64,000 nt of DNA from DATBVX01 sp963724625 (GCA_963724625.1 CAVRVO010000017.1:395195-459194), one strand, 5' to 3'; numbered from the stretch's first letter, positions 16,968 through 26,166 are shown. Numbers and translations are program-made. The notes: generated from the letters alone by a model not told the origin.

Positions 16968-18194
16968 TCACAGAAGATTTACAACTTGGGGCAGCGAGGC
17001 GGCTCGTGTCGAAGCTGAACGCTCGGGCAGAAACATTCCCTGAAGGTCGTTGAGGAACCGAAGCCCAAGTTCGGTCGGCCGATAGCCTGGCGAACCGTCC
17101 GCCGACGCTTCCATGAGCCCACGTTTCGACGCCTCCTCTAAGATCGGCTTGATCGAATCCAGGGCTTCACCCGTCCTTGATACGAACTGCTGGCTGCTGA
17201 ATCCGCTTGGCAACCTCAGTGCGTTGAGCATGAATTCAAACGGCAGGTCGGTGGACGGAATCGTCACACGTGTGAGCTCGGCTACTCCTGTCTCGATGGA
17301 TTCGAGGTACTGCCGCGGTTGGCGCAAGCGCGCGGTCCGGGTAATCGCGCCGCTGTCGGTATCGGTGAGTTTGCCATGCGCGCCGGCGCCGATTCCCACG
17401 TAGTCGCCGAACTGCCAGTAGTTGAGATTGTGTATGCAACGGCGATTCTCACGCGCGTACGCCGAAATCTCGTACTGCATGAAGCCGCTCGCCGCGAGCG
17501 CCTGCTGACATTCGATCTGCATCCGCCAGGTGTCATCGTCGCTCGGCAATGTTGGCGGGCGATGAAAGAAGACCGTCCCCGGCTCCAGGGTCAGCTGGTA
17601 ATGCGAGATGTGCTGCGGCCGTAGCGCGAGAGCGGCCCGAATGTCTTCGAGTGCATCGGCAACTGCTTGCTGCGGCAGTCCGTACATCAGATCGATATTG
17701 AAGTTCTCCAGCCCCGCAGCATGCAGCTCCTGCGCGGCAGCGTCAGTCTCGCGAGATGTGTGAATACGCCCCAGCAGCTTGAGGTGGCGCTCGTTGAAGC
17801 TCTGACCGCCCAACGATACCCGGTTCACGCCGGCCGCACGGTATTCGGCAAAGCGCCCACGCTCTATGGTCCCGGGATTCGCTTCGAGGGTGATTTCAGC
17901 GGTCGGCTCCAGCGTGAGGCGCGTTCGGATCGAGCTCACGATCTCGCCGATCGCGGCCGGAGAGAACAAGCTCGGCGTTCCGCCCCCAAAGAAGATGCTC
18001 TGCACCTGTCGGTCACGCACCCAATCCGCCTGGGACTCGAGGTCGCGGTCCAGGGCCGCGATGTAGCGCTTCTCCGGCAGCACGCTGTCGATCGCGTATG
18101 AATTGAAGTCGCAGTACGGGCACTTGCGCACACACCAGGGCAGGTGCACGTAGACCGAGAGGGGTGGGGTCTGCAGCAGCGACACGGACGACAT
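16968..18194 (-). CDS. hemW: radical SAM haem chaperone HemW (coproporphyrinogen oxidase-like)
   Basis: HemW binds haem and is thought to deliver it to respiratory proteins; it was formerly annotated as oxygen-independent coproporphyrinogen oxidase. The 408-residue protein opens with VYVHLPWCVRKCPYCDFNSY, where Cys21, Cys25 and Cys28 bind the SAM 4Fe-4S cluster. IFFGGGTPSLF and the EANPG motif follow as in the family. The N-terminal extension of true HemN with its fourth Cys is absent, which favours HemW. The C-terminal HemN domain (LPFEFMLNALRL) is present. It lies 5 bases after the rdgB stop, as in many gammaproteobacteria, in a PP2C-rph-rdgB-hemW minus-strand set. Confidence 0.94.
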   Translation of the reverse strand: MSSVSLLQTPPLSVYVHLPWCVRKCPYCDFNSYAIDSVLPEKRYIAALDRDLESQADWVRDRQVQSIFFGGGTPSLFSPAAIGEIVSSIRTRLTLEPTAEITLEANPGTIERGRFAEYRAAGVNRVSLGGQSFNERHLKLLGRIHTSRETDAAAQELHAAGLENFNIDLMYGLPQQAVADALEDIRAALALRPQHISHYQLTLEPGTVFFHRPPTLPSDDDTWRMQIECQQALAASGFMQYEISAYARENRRCIHNLNYWQFGDYVGIGAGAHGKLTDTDSGAITRTARLRQPRQYLESIETGVAELTRVTIPSTDLPFEFMLNALRLPSGFSSQQFVSRTGEALDSIKPILEEASKRGLMEASADGSPGYRPTELGLRFLNDLQGMFLPERSASTRAASLPQVVNLL

Positions 18195-18199
18195 TCTAG

Positions 18200-18808
18200 C
18201 TAGGTGCCGCGCACCACGTTGCCATGCGCAATCGCCTCGACCAATTTTCGCAGGGCCTGTCCGCGATGGCTGAGGTGATTCTTGAGTTCCGGTGACAGCT
18301 GAGCCGCCGTCGTGGGGAGATCACCGACGAGGAACAGCGGGTCGTAGCCGAAGCCGTTTTCACCAGACGGAGCAGTTGCGATCCGTCCCTCCCACACTCC
18401 CTCGCAGATGAGCGGAGCTGGATCATTTGCCGATCGCAGCAGGACCAGTACGCAGCGGTAGCGCGCCGTGCGCTTTGCAGGCCCTACGGTGGCAAGCTCG
18501 GAGAGGAGTCGCGCATTGTTTTCGCCATCGCCCGCCTCGCGCCCGGCATAACGGGCTGAATGCACGCCGGGCCGGCCATCGAGCGCGTCCACTTCTAGCC
18601 CGGAATCGTCCGCGATTGCGGGCAGTCCTGATTGCGATGCTGCGTGTCGAGCTTTGATGATTGCGTTCTCGACGAATGTCAGGCCGGTTTCTTCAGCCAT
18701 CCCGAGACCGAGTTCCGATTGCGCCACGAGCTGCACAGCGCTGCCCGCGAGCAAAGCCCGCAGCTCGCGGAGTTTCCCGGTATTGCCGGTCGCGAGTACT
18801 ACACGCAT
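18200..18808 (-). CDS. rdgB: XTP/dITP diphosphatase (non-canonical purine NTP pyrophosphatase)
   Basis: Hydrolyses deaminated purine triphosphates (dITP, XTP) to monophosphates, keeping them out of DNA and RNA. The chosen ATG at 18808 gives 202 residues starting MRVVLATGNTGKLRELRALL, with the T-G-N-T-G-K substrate loop at residues 7-12. Further motifs are AIADDSGLEVDALDGRPGVHSARYAG with the catalytic Asp, and GFGYDPLF. A longer frame up to 18916 overlaps rph and lacks homology. It lies 10 bases behind rph and 5 bases before hemW, indicating co-transcription. Confidence 0.95.
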   Translation of the reverse strand: MRVVLATGNTGKLRELRALLAGSAVQLVAQSELGLGMAEETGLTFVENAIIKARHAASQSGLPAIADDSGLEVDALDGRPGVHSARYAGREAGDGENNARLLSELATVGPAKRTARYRCVLVLLRSANDPAPLICEGVWEGRIATAPSGENGFGYDPLFLVGDLPTTAAQLSPELKNHLSHRGQALRKLVEAIAHGNVVRGT

Positions 18809-18818
18809 CGTGAATCTC

Positions 18819-19535
18819 TCAGTCGGAAAGGGCCTGCAACTGATGGGCCAGCAGCTGGCCGATACCTTGTGCGGCGAGATTGAGCAGCGCATCGAGCTCG
18901 TTGCGCCGAAACGCATGGCCTTCAGCTGTCCCCTGTACCTCGATGAACGCGCCGCCGTTGTTCATGACGACATTCATGTCCGTCTCGGCTTCGGAATCTT
19001 CGGCGTAGTCAAGGTCGAGCACCGGCACGCCCCCGCAGATGCCGACGGAAACTGCCGCCACCTGCCCGTGCAACGGGCTGCTGGTGAGCACCCGGCGGCG
19101 CATCAGCGCCTCGATCGCGTCGGCGAGGGCGACGTAGCCACCCGTCACCGATGCGGTCCGCGTTCCGCCGTCGGCCTGCAACACGTCACAGTCGATCGTG
19201 ATAGTCCGTTCCCCGAGCGCGCGCAGATCGGCGACGGCACGCAATGAACGGCCGATGAGCCGCTGAATTTCCTGTGTGCGTCCCGTCTGCTTGCCCTTGG
19301 CGGCCTCACGCGCAGTGCGTGTATGCGTGGAGCGCGGGAGCATGCCGTACTCCGCAGTGATCCATCCCTGGCCCGCACCGCGCAGAAACGACGGCACTGA
19401 TTCCTCGACGCTCGCGGTGCACAGCACCCGCGTGTCACCGAACGCGATGAGCACTGAGCCTTCCGCATGGCGCGTGAAACGCCGCGTGATGTGCACGGCT
19501 CGCAATTCGTCGGGCGCGCGTCCACTCGGCCGCAC
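18819..19535 (-). CDS. rph: ribonuclease PH
   Basis: Phosphorolytic 3'-5' exoribonuclease that trims tRNA 3' ends. The full 238-residue length is typical, and unlike E. coli K-12 there is no truncation. Visible family motifs are MRPSGRAPDELR at the start, GQGWITAEYGMLPRSTHTR, the ALGERTITIDCDVLQADGGTRTASVTG phosphate-binding region, and VLDLDYAEDSEAETDMNVVM. It is positioned 2 bases after the stop of the PP2C gene and upstream of rdgB-hemW on the same strand. Confidence 0.97.
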   Translation of the reverse strand: MRPSGRAPDELRAVHITRRFTRHAEGSVLIAFGDTRVLCTASVEESVPSFLRGAGQGWITAEYGMLPRSTHTRTAREAAKGKQTGRTQEIQRLIGRSLRAVADLRALGERTITIDCDVLQADGGTRTASVTGGYVALADAIEALMRRRVLTSSPLHGQVAAVSVGICGGVPVLDLDYAEDSEAETDMNVVMNNGGAFIEVQGTAEGHAFRRNELDALLNLAAQGIGQLLAHQLQALSD

Positions 19536-19537
19536 GA

Positions 19538-20287
19538 CTATTGCCCCAGCCAGCGCAGCGCCGCGGCTGTGGTGTTGTCGCTGTAAGGTGAGGATGCCTG
19601 CACGGCGCGATTGCCGAGTGCCTGCAGCGCAGCGCGCAGATCACCGTTGTCCGGCGGATAGAAGGCGCCGATATCCGTGTCCCTGAGATTGGCCCACACA
19701 CCGTCGGTGCAGAGCAGCAGCACATCTTCCATGGCGAGTGGTCTGCGCCGGCTAATGGTCATGTCAGGCAGCGCGGCGTCTCCGCCCAGGCAGCATTCGA
19801 CGAAATTACGCATCGGATGACCGACTACTTCTTCCTCCGTAATCACACCATCGCGCAGGAGCTGTTCGACATGGCTGTGATCGCGCGTGCGTGTGCATAC
19901 CTGCCCGCCGCGAATCTGGTACACGCGGCTGTCGCCCACGTGCCCCCAGTAGGATGCGCCCTGCTGCACCAGGCACACGGCGCAGGTGGCACGCGGGCGC
20001 ACTTCCATGGTCAAGCTTGTTCCCAGCGCGACAACGTCCTCATGTGCCCTGCCCAGCGTCAGGTGCAGAAAACCCAGGGGATCAAAGATCGGGTGCGGCG
20101 TGTGCCAGAAGCTTTCGAGCATGGATTTGAGGGCGGTCTCAGCGGCACGCGCGCCTTCCGCATGCCCACCCATGCCGTCTATCACGAGCAGGAACGCAGC
20201 ATGCTCGCCCACCGCGACGGAGACGCGATCCTGATTGTCTTCGCGATGGCCGACGAGACTCAGCTCCGCGTACTCGACCCGCAACAC
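19538..20287 (-). CDS. PP2C-family Ser/Thr protein phosphatase
   Basis: A 249-residue cytoplasmic metal-dependent phosphatase. Motifs run in order: GHREDNQDR (Asp17 metal ligand), VIDGMGGHAEG (Asp37), GDSRVYQIRGGQ, and LLLCTDGVW near residue 185. The protein ends shortly after, as in compact bacterial PP2C enzymes. I chose the GTG at 20287 because the longer frame, up to 20419, runs into the divergent yicC coding sequence and has no homology. The gene leads the PP2C-rph-rdgB-hemW set. No Ser/Thr kinase or FHA protein is encoded nearby, so its substrates are unknown. An extended -10 promoter is visible just upstream. Confidence 0.88.
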   Translation of the reverse strand: MLRVEYAELSLVGHREDNQDRVSVAVGEHAAFLLVIDGMGGHAEGARAAETALKSMLESFWHTPHPIFDPLGFLHLTLGRAHEDVVALGTSLTMEVRPRATCAVCLVQQGASYWGHVGDSRVYQIRGGQVCTRTRDHSHVEQLLRDGVITEEEVVGHPMRNFVECCLGGDAALPDMTISRRRPLAMEDVLLLCTDGVWANLRDTDIGAFYPPDNGDLRAALQALGNRAVQASSPYSDNTTAAALRWLGQ

Positions 20288-20317
20288 ACACCCCGGTCTG
20301 CTAGACTTCGGCGCGGC

Positions 20318-20326
20318 TTTATAGCA
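20318..20326 (-). promoter_or_regulatory. candidate extended -10 promoter of the PP2C-rph operon
   Basis: On the minus strand the bases read TGC-TATAAA (plus 20326-20318), an extended -10 with one mismatch. It lies 31 bases upstream of the PP2C GTG. Any -35 region would fall inside the start of the divergent yicC gene, so transcription of the two genes may interfere. Confidence 0.4.
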
Positions 20327-20336
20327 CCAAATCAAC

Positions 20337-21206
20337 ATGATCCGCAGCATGACGGGCTTTGCCCGGCGCGAGCAGTCGGGCTCCTGGGGCACGCTCACCT
20401 GGGAGTTGCGCACCGTCAATCACCGCTATCTCGAAGTGAGCTGCCGGCTGCCCGAAGAGCTGCGCGCGGCGGAGGGTGACTTCCGTCAGGCGATTGCCGC
20501 AGTCGTGCGCCGCGGAAAGGTCGATTGCACGCTCAATTTTCGTGCCGCCGCACAGGACGCGGGCGAGATTCAGATCAACCGTGCGTTGGCGGAGAGGCTG
20601 TTAGCGCGCGCACGTGAGCTGGCCGATCTCGCGGGAGATCTCGCAGCACCCGTCAATCCGGTCGATCTGTTGCGCTGGCCCGGCGTTGTGCAGGATCAGG
20701 GACGCGATGTCACTCCGCTCCTCGCTGCTGCACAGGCAGCGCTCGCGGATAGCCTCAAGGCGCTCACTGATGCACGGGCGCGCGAGGGTGAACGCATCCG
20801 CGACATGCTGCTGCAGCGCTGCGACATGCTGCTCAAACTAGTAGCCGCGGTTGTCGCGCGCTTGCCCGAGGTGCGCGCACGCATCCGCGCACGACTGACG
20901 GAACGCATCGCACAACTCGTGGCGGAGCCCAATGCGGAACGGGTGGAACAGGAGCTCGCGATCCTTGCGCAGAAAATGGATGTCGACGAGGAGCTCGATC
21001 GGTTGCGCAGCCACATGACAGAAATTCGCAAATCACTGGACGGCGAAGAGCCGGCCGGTCGGCGGCTCGATTTCCTGATGCAGGAGCTCAACCGCGAGGC
21101 GAACACGCTCTCCTCGAAGTCACAGGACGCGGAAACGACGCGCGCTGCTGTTGACATGAAAGTGATCATTGAGCAAATGCGTGAGCAGGTGCAGAACGTC
21201 GAATAG
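20337..21206 (+). CDS. yicC: YicC family endoribonuclease-like protein
   Basis: A 289-residue member of the YicC/YloC family, recently shown in other bacteria to be an endoribonuclease. The N-terminal signature MIRSMTGFARRE and the WELRTVNHRYLEVSCRLPEELR block are diagnostic. The C-terminal DUF1732 part has MDVDEELDRLRSHM, GRRLDFLMQELNREANTLSSKSQD and an ending in VDMKVIIEQMREQVQNVE. It is divergent from the PP2C gene, and precedes gmk-rpoZ-spoT, the usual gammaproteobacterial order, but here a surface-protein gene is inserted between yicC and gmk. Confidence 0.94.
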   Translation: MIRSMTGFARREQSGSWGTLTWELRTVNHRYLEVSCRLPEELRAAEGDFRQAIAAVVRRGKVDCTLNFRAAAQDAGEIQINRALAERLLARARELADLAGDLAAPVNPVDLLRWPGVVQDQGRDVTPLLAAAQAALADSLKALTDARAREGERIRDMLLQRCDMLLKLVAAVVARLPEVRARIRARLTERIAQLVAEPNAERVEQELAILAQKMDVDEELDRLRSHMTEIRKSLDGEEPAGRRLDFLMQELNREANTLSSKSQDAETTRAAVDMKVIIEQMREQVQNVE

Positions 21207-21277
21207 CTGCCGCTAACACGCACTCACCGCCACCCATTCACCATAAAGCACCGGTTCGTCCGGATTTGCCGCCGAAC

Positions 21278-21293
21278 AGTGACGCGCGTCACA
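21278..21293. promoter_or_regulatory. CRP/Clp-like palindrome upstream of the VWA-protein gene
   Basis: AGTGACGCGCGTCACA contains the 14-base perfect palindrome GTGACGCGCGTCAC and matches 9 of 10 defined positions of the CRP-family consensus TGTGA-N6-TCACA. It lies about 92 bases upstream of the VWA gene ATG. Between them is an AT-rich TATTAAAT at about 21324, a possible -10. This places the palindrome where an activator of the CRP family would bind. The match is by eye. Confidence 0.5.
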
Positions 21294-21384
21294 CAATCCT
21301 TGTGACGCTGTTCCGGCTTCCCGGTATTAAATATGCGCGGGGATCACCAATAACTACATCGAATAGAGAACCAGAAGTACTCCT

Positions 21385-22704
21385 ATGCTCGAACCATCTC
21401 TGCGACCTTGTTTTCATGCCCGCACCACAATGGCAGCACAACTGACACGCTGGCTTCCGGTAGTGCTGCTCCTGGCGGCCGCATTTCTTGGGAGCCCAGC
21501 GCGGGCAGCAGTCACTCTTCGCGTCGAGCCGGGCACGAGCCCAAACCCGATCCAGGTATTCGTGACTGTCACCGACTCTGGCGGAACTCCGGTAGGAAAC
21601 CTGACCGCTAGCAACTTCGCGGTGGAGTTCGACAGACAGCGACACGGCTCGGTGCCCTTCACCTTCACGCGGCCGCCGGGCCAGGATCTGGGTCAGCACG
21701 CCTCGGTAGTCTTCGCCTTGGACTACAGTTTGAGCGTGCAGACCGCCGCACTCGCCGCCATGCAGAGTGCGATAACGGATTTTATCGATGCAATGCGCGT
21801 GGGCGACTTCGCAGCGATCGTCAAGTTCAGCGGTACTGCTGGACCTACAGTGGTGCAGCCGTTCGTCGAGATTGACTCCGGTGGCGCGGCCCGGTCCGCA
21901 TTGATGAATGCTCTCATGGCGCCCTATGCGGAGGGTACGACCAACCTGATGGACGCCCTCAATGTCTCACTCAATCAATTCGTCACGCCTCCACCCTCTG
22001 TGACACTCCCGCCTGGACCGAAAGCGATCCTCATGGTCACCGATGGGATCGAGAACGCCTCGACGACGCCGGAGAGCGCTGTGGTCGACAGCGCCCTCGC
22101 CAACAGCATTCCGATCTTTACGATTGGCGTAACCGACACCAGGAACACCGCGCTTTTGACAACGTCTGCCAGCACTGACTGGTGGCGAATACATCGCTGC
22201 GCCAACCACTGCTGAAATCGCAGCGGCCTACACCAGCATCGCCGATCGGCTAAAGAATGAGTACCTCCTGACCGTGCCTTCCACGATCGCGGACTGCAAC
22301 AACCATGAGGTGGGGGTCCGAGTCACCATTAGCGGAACTGCGACCGATGAGTTCTCCACGTTCGCTCGTTGTAGCGCCCCGACAAGCATCGCGGTGCCGA
22401 ACGTGACGGGCCAGACGCAGGCGGCCGCCACCAGCGCCATCACCGGTGCCGGTCTCACGGTAGGTACCGTCACGCAGCAGTCGAGCAGCACGGTCGCATC
22501 CGGCAGCGTCATCAGCCAGAGCCCGGCGGCCGGCACGAATGTAGCGAGCGGCTCCGCGGTGACCTCGTCGTCTCAAGCGGCGCTGGAAGTGGCGGCGGCG
22601 GCGGCGGTGGTGGCGGCGGCGGTGGCGCCCTGGGCCTCGAGCTCCTTCCCGGCTTGCTCGCTCTGCTCGCCACGCGACGCCGGCGCTGGACGGTTCGCGT
22701 CTAG
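21385..22704 (+). pseudogene. exported VWA-PASTA protein with Gly-rich C-terminal sorting tail; two frameshifts
   Basis: Read straight, the frame stops at 22215, but homology continues in another frame and then returns. With one extra base near 22177 and one missing base near 22562 allowed for, the product is about 439 residues. Domains: a signal peptide (cleavage near ARA-AVT; an alternative ATG is at 21430), a VWA domain with MIDAS residues DYSLS, a GTTNLMDAL stretch and TDGIEN (about 95-310), a PASTA-like repeat (VPNVTGQTQAAATSAITGAG onward, about 335-395), a run of 11 glycines, a hydrophobic segment, and a final Arg cluster. The tail resembles GlyGly-CTERM sorting signals processed by rhombosortase. 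The two shifts compensate, so it may be intact in the cell with base-calling errors here. It is unrelated to its yicC and gmk neighbours. Confidence 0.75.
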
Positions 22705-22837
22705 ACAGGCGCGCAAGCAGCTACAAACGTCTGATCAAAGCCAACCCGACGCGGTGGGTGTGTGGCCAGGCAGGGCCCACCCACCGCGTCGCTACATCGG
22801 GTAATCTCGCGACGCGACTTCGCCGCTCCGGGTCCCG

Positions 22838-23491
22838 ATGTCATCGACTTCATCCTCGACTGGAAATTCAAGACGGGCCCAGCGTGGGCGGCTGTTTGTA
22901 TGTGCAGCGCCTTCTGGAGCTGGAAAGACCTCGCTGGTGAGGGGGCTGATGGAACGCGATCCGTCACTCAAGTTCTCGATTTCCTACACGACCCGACCCC
23001 GACGACCCAAAGAAGTCCATGGTCATGACTACTTCTTCGTCGACCGCAACGAATTCGAGCGTAAGGTTAAGGCCCGAGAATTTCTTGAGTACGCGCAAGT
23101 CTTCGACAACTACTACGCGACTCCGCGTCGCGAGGTCGAGGAGTCTCTGGCGAAAGGTGAAGACCTGATCCTCGAGATCGACTGGCAGGGTGCGCAGCAG
23201 GTACGTCGCGCCATGCCCGAAAGCGTCTCCATTTTCATCCTGCCCCCTTCACGCGCCGCGCTGGAACAGCGTCTGCGCAGCCGCGGCACGGATTCCGATG
23301 AAGTCATTGCGAGGCGGCTGCAAGACGCAGTCGCGGACATGACCCATTGGCCCGAATTCGACTACGTGATCGTGAACGATGACTTCGACCATGCCCTGGC
23401 CGACCTGAAAAAAATCATTGCCGGCCAAGGACAAACGCTGCGTTCAGACCGCCCGGAACTCAAGGCCATCACGGCGGCTCTGTTGGCATGA
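22838..23491 (+). CDS. gmk: guanylate kinase
   Basis: Phosphorylates GMP to GDP. The 217-residue protein has the P-loop APSGAGKT at residues 24-31, the GMP-binding SISYTTRPRRPKEVHGHDYFF region, and LILEIDWQGAQQVRR. The C-terminal LID and RSRGTDSDEVIARRL are typical. The first 17 residues (MSSTSSSTGN onward) are a low-complexity extension before the fold; the ATG at 22838 is the only clear start. It is followed 70 bases later by rpoZ, the conserved gmk-rpoZ-spoT order. Confidence 0.96.
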   Translation: MSSTSSSTGNSRRAQRGRLFVCAAPSGAGKTSLVRGLMERDPSLKFSISYTTRPRRPKEVHGHDYFFVDRNEFERKVKAREFLEYAQVFDNYYATPRREVEESLAKGEDLILEIDWQGAQQVRRAMPESVSIFILPPSRAALEQRLRSRGTDSDEVIARRLQDAVADMTHWPEFDYVIVNDDFDHALADLKKIIAGQGQTLRSDRPELKAITAALLA

Positions 23492-23561
23492 AGGGCTGAT
23501 CCTGCTGTAGACTTGCCGCCCTTTTGTGGGGCCCCGCCCCAACCCCTTCCGAGGCTGATAC

Positions 23562-23840
23562 ATGGCGCGAATTACTGTCGAAGATTGCCTGGAAAACGTC
23601 GAGAACCTGTTTCAGCTGGTGCTGGTGGCATCAAAGCGCGCGCGGCGGCTCGCGAACGGCGCTGAGCCGACCCTCGACTGGGAGAACGACAAGCCGACCG
23701 TGGTCGCACTACGCGAGATCGCGGCGGGCAACATCGGCCCCGAACTGCTCGAGGAACAGGAAGCCCCGCCCGAGCCGACCATCCCCGACATGGAGCTCCC
23801 GACCGACTTCCGGGCGCCGCAACTCGGTCTGGGCGACTGA
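23562..23840 (+). CDS. rpoZ: DNA-directed RNA polymerase omega subunit
   Basis: A 92-residue omega subunit that helps fold the beta' subunit and forms part of the ppGpp site 1 on RNA polymerase. The start MARITVEDCLENVENLFQLV and the block SKRARRLANG with the DKPTVVALREIAAG stretch are diagnostic. The acidic, proline-rich tail (EEQEAPPEPTIPDME) is longer than the conserved core, as is common. A strong terminator follows 60 bases after the stop, separating it from spoT. Confidence 0.96.
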   Translation: MARITVEDCLENVENLFQLVLVASKRARRLANGAEPTLDWENDKPTVVALREIAAGNIGPELLEEQEAPPEPTIPDMELPTDFRAPQLGLGD

Positions 23841-23899
23841 ACGGGTTCCTTCCGGCCGGCACTAACCCAGTACGCTCGGCCGGGTCCTGATATAGAAGT

Positions 23900-23933
23900 G
23901 GGGTCAGACCGCCGGTCTGGCCCCTTTTCTTTT
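23900..23933 (+). terminator. Rho-independent terminator after rpoZ
   Basis: GGGGTCAGACC pairs with GGTCTGGCCCC (11-base stem with one G-T wobble, 3-base loop). It is followed directly by TTTTCTTTT. This is the clearest terminator in the window. It ends the gmk-rpoZ transcript, so spoT probably has its own promoter in the short stretch after it. Confidence 0.85.
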
Positions 23934-24001
23934 GGGCTTTGAACTCGGTTCGATTCGCCCACAGAATGGGATCAGCAGCGGTTCCGAGCCCTTGTTTTCC
24001 C

Positions 24002-26156
24002 ATGGATTACGCCTCCTCCATTCTCAGTCTCCTGCCCGGCGGAAGGCGCGCCCTGGGCATCAATCAGCTCATTTCCAAGCTCGAGAACTACCTGCCGGCC
24101 GACCAGGTGGAGCGCGTGCAGCAGGCCTACGAGTTCGGCGCCGCTGCGCACAAAGGGCAAAAACGCCTTTCCGGTGAACCCTTCATCTCGCACCCGATCG
24201 CGGCCGCCAACATCCTGGCCGACCTGCACGTCGATGCGGAGACGATCATCGCAGCGATCCTGCACGATGTGATCGAAGACACGCCCACCGCGATGGAACA
24301 GCTGGTCGAGCAGTTCGGGCGTGAGGTCGCGGACCTGGTCGATGGGGTGACGAAACTCGATCAGATCAAGTTCAAGAGCCGCCAGGAAGCGCAGGCCGAG
24401 AGCTTCCGCAAGATGCTGCTCGCGATGGTGCGCGACATCCGCGTGATCCTGGTGAAGCTCGCGGACCGCACGCACAACATGCGCACGCTCGATGCGATGC
24501 CGTTGCCGAAACGACGCGGCATTGCACGTGAAACGCTCGACATCTACGCGCCGATCGCCGACCGGCTCGGGCTATACAGCATCAAGCTGGAGCTCGAGGA
24601 GCTTGGTTTCCGGACGCTGTACCCGCAGCGCTACCGCGTGATCGAGAAGGAGTTGAAGCGTGCCCGCGGCAACCAGAAGCAGTTCGTGGGCAAGATCGCG
24701 GACAACCTGCGTTCGGTGCTGGAGAAGGCCGGCATCAAGGCGACGGTCGAAGGGCGCGAAAAGCATCTCTACAGCGTGTATCGCAAGATGCGCAAGAAGA
24801 GCGTACCGCTGAACGAGATCGTCGACGTCTATGGTTTTCGCATCGTCGTCGACAGCGTCGATACCAGCTATCGCGCGCTGGGAGCAGGTGCATAGCCTGT
24901 ACAAGCCGATGCCCGGGCGCTTCAAGGACTACGTCGCGATTCCACGCGTCAACGGCTATCAGTCATTGCATACGACGTTGTTCGGGCCGAACGGTGTGCC
25001 GCTAGAAGTGCAGATCCGTACCGAGGACATGCACCGCGTCGCGGAATCCGGCATCGCCGCGCACTGGAAGTACAAGACCGGCGAAAGGGCGGACAGCACC
25101 CAGCACGATCGTGCCCGAGAATGGCTGAATCAGCTGATGCAGATGCAGGAGGGCGGCAACTCCGAGGAGTTCCTCGAGAGCGTCAGGGTCGACCTGTTTC
25201 CCGACAAGGTCTATGTGTTCACGCCCCGGGGCGAGATCCTGCGCCTGCCGCGCGGCGCTACAGCCGTGGATTTCGCATACGCAGTGCATACCGATGTCGG
25301 CAACCGCTGTGTGGCCGCGAAGGTCGACCGGCGGCTGGTGCCCCTGCGCACACCGCTGAGGAACGGACAGACGGTCGAGATCATTACAGCGAAAGGGGCC
25401 GCGCCGAACCCGGCGTGGGTCAACTTCGTGGTGAGCGCGAAGGCACGCGCTGCCATTCGGCACTACCTCAAGAGCCTGAAGCGCAAGGAGGCCATTGAGC
25501 TCGGCCGCCGGCTTCTCAATCAGGCGCTCGCAGAATTCTCGCTGACGCTGAAGAAGGTCGCCGATGAGCAGATGAAACCCATGCTCACGGAGTTCGGAAT
25601 GAAGAGTCCCGATGAACTGTACGAAAAGATCGGGCTCGGTGAGCGCCTCGCACCTCTGATTGCGCGGCGCCTGCTCCCGATCGACGACCCGGCGACGCAG
25701 AACGCGACGCCTGCGCCATTGGCCATCGCGGGAACCGAAGGGCTGGTGATCTCCTACGCGCGCTGTTGTTTCCCAATTCCGAACGACCCCGTCATGGCCT
25801 ATCTCAGCTCCGGTCGCGGCATCGTCGTGCACCGCGAATCGTGCGGCAATCTTTCGGGGTACCGCAAACAGCCCGACAAGTGGATTTCCCTGGCGTGGGA
25901 GAAGGGTCTTGATCGGCTCTTCAGTTCGGAGATCCGCGTCGAAGTCGCCAATCGCATGGGGGTGTTGGCGGCGGTCGCGGCGAGCATTGCTGGCACCGAG
26001 ACCAACATCGACCACGTCTCGCTGGTCGAGCGCGATGTCGATACCTCGAGCCTGATCTTCGAGCTGCAGGTACGCGATCGCAAACATCTGGCGCTGGTGA
26101 TGCGCACGATTCGCAACATGCCCGACGTACTCAGGGTATTAAGGACGATTGCATAG
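24002..26156 (+). pseudogene. spoT: bifunctional (p)ppGpp synthetase/hydrolase SpoT, single-base frameshift
   Basis: Controls the stringent-response alarmone. The first frame (24002 to 24895) gives an HD hydrolase domain with His64 and the His88-Asp89 pair (AAILHDVIED), so hydrolase residues are intact, and the first part of the synthetase domain. The frame then breaks near 24881-24885. The second frame continues with QVHSLYKPMPGRFKDYVAI, the G-Y-Q-S-L-H-T-T core, EVQIRTEDMH, a TGS domain (VFTPRGEILRLPRGATAVDF), and a C-terminal ACT domain. Removing one base restores a 717-residue SpoT of normal length. SpoT is generally essential where RelA is present, so a consensus error is more likely than gene loss. 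It precedes ridA and recG as usual. Confidence 0.88.
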
Positions 26157-26166
26157 GTCGCATCGC

